DNA from: Cynocephalus volans
Taxonomy: Eukaryota > Chordata > Mammalia > Dermoptera > Cynocephalidae
Assembly: GCF_027409185.1 (NCBI RefSeq)
Contig: NC_084472.1
Location: forward strand, 94,690,427-94,754,426
Length of the DNA: 64,000 bases
Direction: 5' to 3'
In this document: in pieces, positions 52,170 to 63,399 of the stretch
Layout of the letters: every line of letters begins with the position of its first letter
How positions within the stretch are numbered: the first letter of the stretch is position 1
The notes under the pieces: model-generated
Seen by the model: the letters and a program-made list of their open reading frames with translations, nothing else
Told to the model about the DNA's origin: nothing
Database searches by the model: none
Program-made: the position numbers and the translations under genes

Positions 52170-52850
52170 AAACTTACTATGTTAAATGTACTGGCCATAC
52201 AATTATATAAATGATTGACAATATTTGCAGATGTGTAGCTAAACCTTTTAATTTAAAATTCAAAGAACTATAACAAAAAATGCAAAATAATTATTTACAT
52301 AATTACCTGTTTATAAATTATATTTGGAATATGTTAAATTATATTAATATAACCAATATAACCCTTTTAAATTTGCTACTAAAAATTAAAAATTACATAT
52401 GAAAAATACCCCAAGAAAAATAATACAACTCCATCGATGGAAACTATGCTGTGATTAGTTTTTTTAAATTGCTCAAACGTGTACATATTCATCAGAGTCA
52501 TCCGCAGGCCTAGAGCTTCCCTTTGTTCCTTAATTTTCAGAAAATGAGCCAGCCAGTGATACCAGTGAATCTGAGGAAGAAACCAGACATGTAAAGATTG
52601 GGAATGTTAAGTAACAGAGTTGCACAACAAAAACAACAGCAAATGCTGGCTGTTCCAGTCAAGGCTACTGGGCAATTATATTTGTATAGTGAGGTAAGTA
52701 AAATCCAGAACCAATATCCCTTTGACAGAGGAGCTGTTTATATTAAAGAAAGTTGGACAAGAAACAAGTCAGTCTATTTTTCTGTAAATATGAGAATGTT
52801 CTCTACACAGTATATGTATTAATCACACCTTTTACTTTCTATATTTTACT
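52170..52850. other. Intergenic between PCM1 and ASAH1, no clear gene
   Basis: AT-rich. A possible acceptor TTAATTTTCAG at about 52530-52540 precedes a short open stretch (ENEPASDTSESEEETRHVK), then a stop at 52612. No donor or second exon supports it. Confidence 0.3.
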
Positions 52851-53345
52851 ACGTTTTGACACCTTAAAAAGCTTGCTGTTCAGGGAGAGACTGCTCCTCC
52901 CAGGGCTAGCAAAGATCTCAGCCAGGACCAGGTCTTTCATACAAACCAACCAATCTCAAGCGTATGCCCCCAACCACCTACTTATCTAACTCTCACACAC
53001 AAAGCTATTATTTCCCCTACCCTAAATCATTCCAGGGCACGGTAAGAGGCAACTAGAGATCACCCCTGTATCCCAAAGCCCACAGGAGTTATTCAAAGTA
53101 GCTAATCCTAAACTGTTTACTCTGTCCTGCCTTGCCATTCCCAGGAAACCTCAATAAAGGTTCTGCGCAGCTTTCTCCTCACTACTGTCTTCGGCCACCT
53201 GATCAAAACCTGCTTTCCCCTATGACCCAATGTGGCATGTGGTGACCACCCCCACCCCTTGACCTATTATAATAAACTTCTTCCTTCCAAGTCTCATTCT
53301 CATTTCCTTCTGTAGCTTCACTGACTTTACCACACCATATCTAAC
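52850..53345 (+). mobile_element. Probable ERV1-type LTR
   Basis: Pyrimidine-rich tail with AATAAAGGTTCTGCGCAGCT (53153), TTCGGCCACCTGATCAAAAC and ATGTGGCATGTGGTGACC, in the order seen at the ends of class I LTRs. A second AATAAA-like word (AATAAACTT, about 53271) follows and the block ends near CTAACA. The 5' edge and target duplication were not set. Confidence 0.5.
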
Positions 53346-53349
53346 ATAT

Positions 53350-55528
53350 ACGTTCTTAGAACAGTATATAAAAAATAAATATAACTAAGAAATAATATAG
53401 CATATGTTCACTGTAAGAAAAATGGTCTCAAGCTGAACAAATCTTTTCTGGATATTCGAATAACATTTAAAACTGTCAAATGAGCCAAGATTCTGGAATA
53501 AATTCTAAAGCATAAATGAGTATGTCAAATTAAATGAAAATGCAACCAGGGTTGTATGTAGGATATACTTTTATTAACAGTGAAAAAGCATTTACCCAAA
53601 GTGATTGTTACAAAGTACAAAGAGTACCTCCAGTCTGGCTAGCTTATTCTTTTAGACATTTTCTCAACCTGCTTGGGTTCTCTCTCACTCATTTGGACCT
53701 TTTCTTGCTCTATCCCCAACCAAAGTTTTAACTTAAAAATTAAGACAAACAGAAATGCTTAATGCCTAAACATTTAGCAATATTTACTAGTGAAAACATA
53801 TTAAATAAATTATCTGCTCTCAAGCCCTAGGTATTTTAAAAATGAATTATGTACTAAAATAAAAAAATAACAGATAACAGCAGCTACAACACAAGTCAAA
53901 TAAGCAAGTTTGACAGGGTTCATAGGTACTACGGTAATAACTAAGACATAAATACAATTCTCCCACTGTACCTATCTTTAATATGCATGCAAAGAGAGAG
54001 AGAGAAAGACAGCCACAATATGTAAGGCTTGGTACCAAAATGAAGTTTTTGGATTTCTTCCCTCTTTCTGTTTAGAGTCTTGGGTGTATATATATGATGT
54101 AACTTATTGTTCCATTTTCCCTGAAGTTAAGCCAACTGGATAAGAATTCCTGATTCTGGATTGGCAGTTTTCTGAGTAGGTTTTATTAAAGTCGGAGATA
54201 TATGTCTTACACAATTTAAATAAAGTAGCAATACAGTGAATGTCTTCATAAGGAAATCCTCATTTAATATTCCCTGACTGAACATTATAGTTTTACACTC
54301 AGGTTTCAAGCAAGAATTTTAAAGGAATTACCAACCAAGTTCTTTTCTTATGGGGTGTTTCAGTCAACTGTTAACAAATATAGAAGACTACTTGGAACGA
54401 ATCCTTCATATTTTATTCAAGGAAGAATCTGTAAGGTTGACTTATTCGTTATTAACTGCCTCTTTGAAGCCTTACTGAGTATATGGCAAGTTTGGGAGAA
54501 AAAGGTAAATCACTTTTTAAAGTTGACTTACTTAGTGATGAAGTCACATACATTTTCTTTACTCAACACTTCATCTGCTAACCTGCTTCTCTCCCTCACT
54601 ACACATAAAAGCAACTGCTATGTTGTGCTCTTTAAACATTTCAAAAGCAAGTTTGTCTGAAGGCATACAGAATCTTAATGTTCTGTCACATAAATTTAGT
54701 TCTATTTATCCCTACTTGAAAAAATGTAGCTTTTCTTTAAAATTTATCACAATGTTACTTGTCTGTACAGATATACTAACATGAAGTTTAATTTTTTATT
54801 TTTAGACGAAGGCAATGTAGATAGAATTTGAAATTCTGGAAAATATTTATCTAATAGATAATTATGTAAGTTTTACATATGACTGACATGTTCTAAACTT
54901 TATTATCCAATCTGAATGGATTATTAATATATATATTCTACAATAATTTTCCAGGTATCCTGGATACCTTTATAACCTGCCCTATTCTTGCACAGGAACA
55001 GGACCTGCAGGTATCTAAAAGAACATAAGACTCAACAGCAGCAACATCTGCATTATTTGGAAGACTGGCCTAATGGCCGGGCTTTAGAATAAATAACATA
55101 TGTCTCTAACTCTTGACCACTGTCCTTCTCTGAATAGCCTACAATTACATAGAACAGTGACTTGCTGTATAGAATTCAACATAATTTCCAAAAAACATAC
55201 TTCACAGGTAAGTCCAAACTTTATTTAAAACTACATTTTAAATTTAACGTTACCAAACAACACAATGGGGGAAAAAAAACCAAAAAAAGAAAAAAAACAA
55301 AAACAAAAACAAAAACAAAACCACCACAGTGTATCAAGTCGTAAATCTATCCAGAATTAAGTTTCTGATGTTTTAAACTGCCATGGGCAGAAATTAACAC
55401 ACCTATCAAAAACGCAGTGTCAAACAAATTTACATTTTTATACAGATCAAAACAGATGTTTATTTAGTGTCATGTCATATATGCACTGACTAGGTAAAGA
55501 GAGAGTTAGATGAGCCTCCGAAGACATC
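53350..55528 (-). other. PCM1: PCM1 3' UTR region
   Basis: AT-rich, no recognised repeats except A-rich CAAAAA runs at about 55265-55320. On the - strand it directly follows the PCM1 stop. AATAAA on that strand occurs near 55220-55225, 54182-54187 and 53570-53575 (TTTATT on +). The true poly(A) site is undecided. Confidence 0.5.
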
Positions 55529-55554
55529 TCATGTACATCTGGCTCCCACTGTTT
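55529..55554 (-). CDS. PCM1: PCM1 last coding exon and stop
   Basis: Acceptor TTTTTCAG on the - strand. Completes a split Glu codon and encodes TVGARCT followed by TGA (55531-55529). PCM1 is a coiled-coil scaffold of centriolar satellites that gathers proteins for centrosome and cilium assembly. The ending differs from the human one as I recall it, which finishes GAQSI. Confidence 0.85.
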
Positions 55555-56912
55555 CTGAAAAACAGAATAATGCCTTATAAAGTACTTATTGAATTAAAAC
55601 ATTACTTACTAGAATTTACTTTAACATGGTTGTCTCCCATTAAAGCTTTTACTTTTAAAATAAGATTATTTTAAAGGAAACCCTAATTTATCTTGTTAAA
55701 ACAACGCCTTGATAGATAATACACAGTAAAAAAGCATAGGTGTGACTTTCTGTTTCAAGAAGGCAGACTCCCCAAAAAAACCCAAGAAGAAAAAAAAGAA
55801 AATAACTACAAAAAGGAACTAATCTAAACCAACAAAAGACTAGTGGCTGTGAGAGAACAAAGAACAGGAGATATCAACAAATTACCAGAACACTCAAAGC
55901 AGATGGAGGCATACTGAAAGAGGGGAGGAAGCTGCAGCCTAGAAACACTATGAAAGGCTGCAGTTGAGAGGCAGAACTGGGCTGAAAAGTGAGAAATTAA
56001 CTGAAGGTTTGATATCTAATGGCCTGCTCTTCTCCTCACCCCATTTCCTGGAAAAACAAAAACAATAAAAAAAACCATACATGATTTTAATCAATTGAAT
56101 AACTGATGGACAATAACCAAAAAAAAAAAAAAAAATCCTATGATCTTGATGCAAGAAACAATCTCTTAGTGGCCTAGGGGTTCTGCAATTAAAATCATAA
56201 AGAAGACAATCTGGAACTATCACTTGGCTCTACAATGAATATTTATATAGAATAATCCCCAGGAAAAGCATAGAAAATTTAATTATTATAGTTACAAAAA
56301 TAAAATATAAGTGTGTTTACTGTAATACCCTTAATAATGTAAGAATATGAGTAAAACTGTACAGAGAAAGTGAAAGGAAGGCGGGGAAGGAGCAGTGGAG
56401 GGGTAATGACCAAAGGTAAAGAAACTAGAAAAATGTATGTGTTTAAAATAACGAAGGTAAAAAACAGAAAAACTAAAAGTAATATGAACACAGAGGAGGA
56501 GAGGAGGTTGGTCTAAATACACACTTGTCATAGGGGAAAAAGGAGATGTTATCTGAATTGTAAACATTATGAAATTTTTTTACAATTATACTGGGTCTCC
56601 TCCAAAAGAACTAAAAGCCAATAATTTTTGAAAATGGATTCTATTTATTTACCATTAACTTTTTTGTACGTTTCTTAAACCATGTGCATACATCAATTAT
56701 TTTACTAAAAATGAAGATTTTAAAAATAGAGAAAATTATCTGACAAAACTGATTTATAATTAAGTGGCTGAACTAAAATTTTTACAGAATTGTGCATCCT
56801 TTCCAATATTTGGCTTAACTCTCCCAGGTACTAGTAGCACATTTAAAATCAAGTAATATGGTAGTATCAAGATTCAATAATTTTCAATATGATTAAAATT
56901 GATTACTTTTAC

Positions 56913-57027
56913 CAGGTTCTTTTAGTGTCTGAGAATCTCCAGCTAATTCTTCTGTCTGCATTTCACATATTTCACCAGGTAAATGGTTTTTCTGTTCTTC
57001 TTCTACTATTTTCTTCCTTAGATCTGC
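56913..57027 (-). CDS. PCM1: PCM1 penultimate coding exon
   Basis: Acceptor ATTCCAAAG, donor GTAAAAG on the - strand. 38 codons, ADLRKKIVEEEQKNHLPGEI then CEMQTEELAGDSQTLKEP, plus the first base of Glu. Strongly acidic C-terminal tail that matches PCM1. Confidence 0.93.
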
Positions 57028-57117
57028 CTTTGGAATGAAAATTAAACATACCAATCATTTTTCATATTAACAATATTTGTCAAATAAAGACAAGTTTAAA
57101 TAAAGAGAGCCAAATAC

Positions 57118-57210
57118 CTCTGAATATATTGTCAGTTTAAGTGGTAAATCTTCAACTTTCACGAAGTCTTCTTCATCAGATTTCTGACTTATATTACCAG
57201 ATTCTGCTTC
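57118..57210 (-). CDS. PCM1: PCM1 antepenultimate coding exon
   Basis: Acceptor TATCTTACAG, donor GTATTTGG. Exactly 31 codons: EAESGNISQKSDEEDFVKVE then DLPLKLTIYSE. Phase 0 at both ends. The earlier exons of this large gene (about 2,000 residues in human) lie beyond the right end of the window. Confidence 0.94.
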
Positions 57211-57988
57211 CTGTAAGATATATTTAATGAAAAAAAATGCACTTTATCTCTGGATCTAGACCAAAGTCATCCACGCCAAGAAATAAAGTGGATTCTTATA
57301 TACGTCAGTAATTCTATCATACTTGGCTTTCTTCTATATTCAGTTCTATGAAAACAGAAGAAATCTAGAGTTCACAGGAAGAGCTACGCATCTGCAGCTG
57401 TAAGCATACTGTCTTTTTTTTCTGTTTTGTTAAAAAAAAAAAGTCCATTTACACTGGCTGAGAGAAGTAACAGTAGTTATATAGAGAATTAAAATAATTA
57501 TAAAAAACAACTCTTGTTGCTTAATATGTTTACAGAACGCATGAGAGCTATATCCAGCAGAACATAAGTAAACATTTACAAATTGTTCAATACAGCAACT
57601 CTGTTGATGCTCAATTAGAAAGATGAGGTATGAATTCAGTAACTCACTTCTGTGATCACCTCAAACTGTTTTTCTTAAAGTTGAATTCTTTTCTTCTCCT
57701 AGTTCTCCCTTCTGATTTTTAATAGTAATAGCTCTACCAATCACCCAAGTAGAAACCTTAGGTTTTTCTTTTTCTTGTAATATTTCTCACCCACTCTTGT
57801 TCAGCTTGTATTTCATACTTATATAATAAGTTTGATATGATAGCTTCCTAACATAGCTTCCTTGTCAACACCTTATAGAGTCATCAGATTAATCTTCATA
57901 GACAATGACTTTGACCGTCTTACTTTCTTGTACAAAAACCTTCAGTAGGGATTCCTACCTAAAATTCAAATTCAAGAGCCTCTTTAAG
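57211..57988 (-). other. PCM1 intron, nothing recognised
   Basis: AT-rich intron upstream (in gene terms) of the antepenultimate exon. No further exon was found. Confidence 0.45.
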
Positions 57989-59378
57989 TCTTCCGATCAA
58001 GATGGCAGAATAGACAGTCCCCAGCATTGCCCTCTCCCACAATCGACCAATTTACAACTATTAAAAAGCAACAAATTACCAAGCTAAGGCCACTAGAGCT
58101 CAGGGGAAGAGGAAGAAACACCTACAGAGTTCATGAAGGCGGAAGTTATGATGAGAGAAAGGACAGACCACTCTGACTATTTCCAGCCCCGGCCACATCA
58201 AGGCTGGCCCTGGTGAGCACACCTAGCAAGAGCTGGTAAAAGCCGCAGCTGTGCCCTTCACATGAAATTGCTTGGAGAATGCAAGGGAGAAGAGGGCCTT
58301 GGGTGGTCCCCAGGCCAGGAAGACCACTAACAGGGTTTCCGTGGACCCAGGTAGGAACGAGGGGCCACAGACAACTGAAAAAAGGAGTCACTCAAAGGCT
58401 GGTGAGACCCCACAAGGGACCAGACGCATGGACCATCCCGTGGGAAGTGTTTGGAATGCGGGCAGTGTAGTGGGAGAGATGGGCCCCCCAGGGGAACACT
58501 GAGGCACAGCATGGACAGCTGATGTGCCCTCCAATCAGCACAGGTCCACTCAGTGGAGACAGGTCAGGAATACAGAACTGCAGGGGGTGCAGCTTGCTGA
58601 AAAGACACAGGCCTAGACCAGAGTTTCCACAGCACAGAGGTACGGGACCTCACAAGACCTGGAAGTGCTTACATGGTCAACAATTAAAACCTGAGCTGCA
58701 CCAAAAGCCTTCACCAGAGAATCAGCAGTGAAGCAGCAATTTAGCTCAACCATAGGGCTCAAATGCTGGTTCCCACAGGAAGCTTCCCCATTTTGGAAGT
58801 AAGCAAAGGATGACAAATTAGTTCCAGTGCAGAGTTTAAGTAGTGGGAATAGCAAATAATCCAACACAGAGCTGAAGGAAAAAACAAAAAACCCACAGAT
58901 TAGAGACAAAGTTCAGATATTAACCAATAAAGGTCTACCACCACCAAAGAACATCTATAAAACCTAGAAGGGCCAGAAGCCCCTCAGGCTCCTGAGCCAG
59001 GGTGGTGGGAGGACAAAGATCTCAGCCATGCCTTCCCCTCATGTTCGCATCGAGGGCCTCAGCCACGTCCCTGCAACGTCCACATCCAGCTCAATGCTGA
59101 CCACCAGGCTACCACCAAAAGCATCCTGGGCTCCCAAGCCAGGGCAGAGGAGGGCTGAGGGCCTCAGCCATGGCCCCTCCTTCCAAAGTCCACTTCCAGC
59201 CAAGCCACAACCAAGCCACTGTCGGAAGCCCCCTGGGCTCCCCTGCCAGAATGAGGCAGGTGCCATGGGTCTCAACCACACCCCCCTTTCTCTTTCTCCT
59301 ACCCTCCTCCCTCCCTTTCCCCCTCCCCCCAAATGCTCTGCAACATCTTAGAATGTAAAAAATAATTTTTTTTAAAAA
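57989..59378 (+). mobile_element. Composite non-autonomous retroelement, full copy
   Basis: 1.39 kb flanked by an imperfect 15-bp duplication (AAGAGCCTCTTTAAG at 57974-57988, AAGAGCTTCTATAAT at 59379-59393, about 12 of 15 identical) and ending in an A-rich tail. The 5' module (57989-58960) opens CAAGATGGCAGAATAGACAG like an L1 5' UTR. The 3' module (58975-59340) has three degenerate GC-rich units, each with GAAGCCCC-like, GGGCTCC and CTCAGCCATG words, at spacings of about 145 and 106 bp. It then has a CT-rich stretch and ACATCTTAGAATGTAAAA. No long coding frame. Lies antisense in a PCM1 intron. Architecture recalls SVA-type composites but the sequence is different. Confidence 0.7.
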
Positions 59379-59609
59379 AAGAGCTTCTATAATCTAACTT
59401 GAATTTTAATTTTTAAAAAGTGAAGCATATTCTTTAGACCTAAAAATACTTGTCTTGGTTCAAATAATGTTATAAATCTCTTCATTTTTGCTGATAAGAG
59501 AAAGTAAAGTATACAAAACATATACAACCCAAGGATCCAAAAAATAACTTACTTGCTTTAGAATTTAGTTAAACCAAAGCTACAGAGTAAAACTAAACTT
59601 ATCTATATA

Positions 59610-59949
59610 CTACTATAAAAGAAAAATCTGAGGCATAATAAAATTTTAAAGAAGTTCATTTGAGTAAGAAACAACTTAAGAATTGGGAGCACCAGACCGA
59701 AAGAAGTTTAGTTTTCAATGACAAAACATCAGAGACAAGGACGTTTTTGGAAAATGCAGAAGCAAAATACAGAAATTATTTGATTGGTTTATAATACAAA
59801 ACTGCCTTTTTTTAAGATACCTTGTGAAAAGTCCCTGATCACATAATCATGTATTAGTTGGCTATTCACGCTTAGCTGGGGTTATGTTTTAGTTCTAACA
59901 TAAGCATTTATCAGATGATGACCCAAGTTAAGTTTTGCTTATGTTTGCG
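59610..59949 (-). repeat. Possible 3' LTR of the ERV
   Basis: Non-coding sequence at the expected place, with a pyrimidine-rich stretch and CTCCCAATTCTTAAG-type wording near its end on the - strand. Exact borders and target duplication not found. Confidence 0.35.
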
Positions 59950-61740
59950 ATTTAAGCAAGATTAAAACTATTTTTAAGGCCTTGGTTTTGTTTGCTCATG
60001 AATTTTTCAAGCCTGGTCAGAGTCACATAGCTGCCATCAAGAGTTACACAGTTAGTGTTGGCTTCCTCCAGTTGCCTGAGTCCGATGGCAAACACTTGAT
60101 GTGTGAGTGGCTGCTGGAAAGCATGCAAAATCTTTGAGGGTATATGATGCATCAGGGGAATAAACAATAAGTATAGGGAGAATAATAGCCAAGGATTGAA
60201 AAATCCCTCTAAGATCCTCAGGAACCAAGATTTAACAAACTGAAGAAATCAAAGGAGGAGGCAGCGCTTATCTGATGAAAAACTCAAATTTGTTCTTCAA
60301 GATTTTTTAAATACGGGGCAAAAGTGCCTGACGTTGTTAACATAAAAACAACACTTTTTGCCAGTTAGGGCACAAATTCCTCCCTAAGTATTAACAACTC
60401 TTCTATTTTGGAGTACCCCTGAGGCCAAATTATCCATCTCAGATTATACTGTTTAAAGAGAATTCAAAGTTATCATTAAAACTTTTTCCAAGAATTGCTG
60501 AAATATTAATAAGTGATTTTTCCAATTCAGACACTCCCAGCTGAAGAACAAGGGCTCTTACAAAAGAACGATATCCAAAATTCCTTCCTTTGACTGTGTT
60601 TGGGAGACCAACGAGGTTGTTTTGTGTGTACACTTTATGTACAAATGACCCTAAGTTAAAGATTTCACTAGCATTTAGAGTCATATCTGGTCATTTTAGA
60701 TAGGAGATAGTCCAAAACACAACATCCAGACCATTTAAGTGGAAAGGCTTTATATATTTTGTTACCACACAAGATAATAATCCAATATTATTAAGAGAAA
60801 GGGTCAAAGTGAATCCCCTTACCCACCAAATGAGTGATATAAATGTCACGGTTATTCTTTTTCATATCTGAATCTGCACGATGCTAGGTTGAATGGTTAT
60901 GGTTTAAACTGGAGTAGGAACAAAAAACATTTCTATGTATTTGATAAAGTAACCCATGTTTACTGTCACCAAATAAGGATGATTGGTTCCCTTTCCAAAT
61001 ATGTCCCAAGTATTGATCTATCCAATAAACAAAGCTATCATTTATTTTATGGAGTAGACCTGTAAAGGCATTTCACTTGCCTCCAGAGTTCCCACTGAAT
61101 CAATGTCTAGTTTCAGAGTTTTCTAATGATATCGTCAAAGACATCATGGTCATGTTCTAATTTTATATCTGTGTCATTATATATAGAAGTCCAGTGCCTC
61201 TATAATCTGCCTAGATTAGGCCCAGTTCAATTCTAATTTTCTATGCATAGAGATAACCAATAATGAAATCAGTAGTAATTACAGGCCATGACTTTGCTTC
61301 TATAGCTTCTTCCCGGCGCCAACTCAGTTGATCATAAATATCAACTGATCTGCCAACGGAAGGATACCAAACCTTTTCATAAAGCCAGGTTCCTGAACTT
61401 CTCATCCATGTGTGATTGGGAGCAGGTTCTAATATTAGTTGTAATTCTTCCCATTTATCTAGATGACTACAGAGTCAGCAACTGCTTTGGTTAGAGACTG
61501 GCTATACTTTGAACAGCAGACCTTAGATGATGTTTGGTTTTAGTAGTGAAAGTTCTTAACAAAAGTAAACATTTGAACATTTTGTGTTAATGCAAAACAA
61601 AAACAAGTCTTAGTCAATGGAATGAAGTCTTGTTCCATCATCTTGGGAAAGCTGTCTACTTCATGACACTGTCTGCTTCTAAGGAAGGCTTTGCCTTGGA
61701 CATGCTTACTTTTAAGTCAACTGTAGGTTGACAAGTTTGC
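59950..61740 (-). pseudogene. ERV env-like region, heavily decayed
   Basis: Follows pol in the position of env. Only short frames remain (60684-60439, 60167-59952). Position rather than sequence supports the call. Confidence 0.4.
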
Positions 61741-62102
61741 TGTAGTGTGAGTTGTAGGAAGAACCTGGTATGGTCCTTTCCAATGAGGTTCAAAAGCAGT
61801 TATTCTCTGGTGCCACTTCCAAAAGACCCACTCTCCAGGTTCTAAGTTATGGAAGGTTTGATATCATCAGTAGGTGGTTCATGGAAAGCCTCCTTAACCT
61901 GATGGAAATAAACTTTGGCATAATGTATCAAGGACTTGCAGTACTAAGTCATATCAGAGCTAACAAGTGTAGGGGGTACATGGGATTCTACTATTAAAAG
62001 TCATAGGACTTCCAGTAATTATTTCATAAAGGGGCAGTTTGTGTTTTCCCACAGAAATTGATCTAACTGCCATTAAGGCCAGCAGTAAAACATTAGTTTA
62101 GC

Positions 62103-62525
62103 TCATTTTAGTTTCAAGATACCATTTGTCCATTCAATCTTTCTAGAAGATTGAGGACAAGGGCAATGGTAGTGCCACTGGGTTTGTAAAATCTTACTTA
62201 ACTGTTGTATAACTTGTCCAGAAACATGAGTTCCTCTATCACTGGAGATCTCTCCAGATATGCCCCACAAAGGAAACACATTTTCTAATATTTTTTTTGC
62301 CACTATTGTGGCATCAGCCCTTCTACAAGGGAAAGTTTCAATCCATCCTGAAAACAGGAACACTAATAACAAGAATATATTGATATCCCAGTGAAGGTGG
62401 CAAGTGAATGAAATCCATCTGCAGATTTTCAAATGGTCCAGCAGGTGGTGGAAACATACCACTTGAAACCTTAAGGGTCTTTCTGGATTATGAGTTTGGC
62501 AAGCCAGATACGGGTTATAAGCCAT
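62103..62525 (-). pseudogene. ERV pol, integrase fragment
   Basis: 140-codon frame with the integrase core: a WIETFPCRRA segment, SSDRGTHVSG carrying the second catalytic Asp, and a later Glu in the expected place. The zinc-binding N-terminal part is incomplete and the C-terminal domain is in another frame downstream. Defunct. Confidence 0.78.
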
Positions 62526-63181
62526 TTTTGCTACTTTAGAACAATCATCCCACTAGTACTCTTTAATTTGTACCATTTTGTTTAAACCATGATGATGGGT
62601 TCTGGAGTGCAGAGCCTCCAATAATGGCAATTTTAGGAACTCAGGACCAGGTGGCCATCCAGGCCTTCACTGAGTCCTCATTGAGCATTATGTGTGCATC
62701 CTTTTAGATATCATTTTTGTTTCACTTCAGGTACACAGCATTGTTTACTGAAAAAATTATCATAAGTGATTTGATTTGGATCAACTTTATGGAGTTCATT
62801 CAAATTGTATACTTTAACAATTTCAGTTATAGCTGACTTGGCATGAAAGTCTGCTAATGCATTTTCTTGATATTCAGGTTCAGTCCAAAAAGTACAAGCT
62901 TCAATTCTAATAATAGCAACTTAGGGTAGCAGAACAGCTGAAAGAAGCTCATCTATGTGGAGACCATTTTTGAGGGGGGTTCCACTAGAAGTAAGAAAGC
63001 TTCTTTGTCTCTATAACATTCCAAACTTATGAAACACTCCAAAGGCATAGATATATGTAAATACTATGGAAATATTAACTTATTTGTCTTTGACTATATG
63101 GCAAGCCCTAGTAAGAGCACATAATTCTGCAGGTTGTGCTAACTTAAACTGTGGAAGAGCTCTCTTTTCTATTAGTTTATA

Positions 63182-63388
63182 CTAAATTGTTACAACATAT
63201 CCTGTTTGGTATTTTCCTTCTATATTTTTGCCATAAGATCCATCAACAAAAAGTATTAATTCAGGATTATATAATGGAGTTTCACATAAGTTAATGGGAA
63301 GAGTCAATAGTTGTGATACCACATTCACAGTTACAGTTTTCTCCATCTTCAGGCAGAGGCAGCAACGTGGCAGGGTTAAACAGATCAA
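63182..63388 (-). pseudogene. ERV pol, RNase H fragment
   Basis: 68-codon open stretch with ILFVDGSYGK, the first acidic motif of retroviral RNase H, preceded by a typical linker. Interrupted on both sides. Confidence 0.7.
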
Positions 63389-63399
63389 AATATCTAAGA

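Noticed and set aside
59028..59351. 107-codon proline-rich frame
   Set aside because: Lies in the GC-rich repeat module of the composite element; looks like low-complexity translation.
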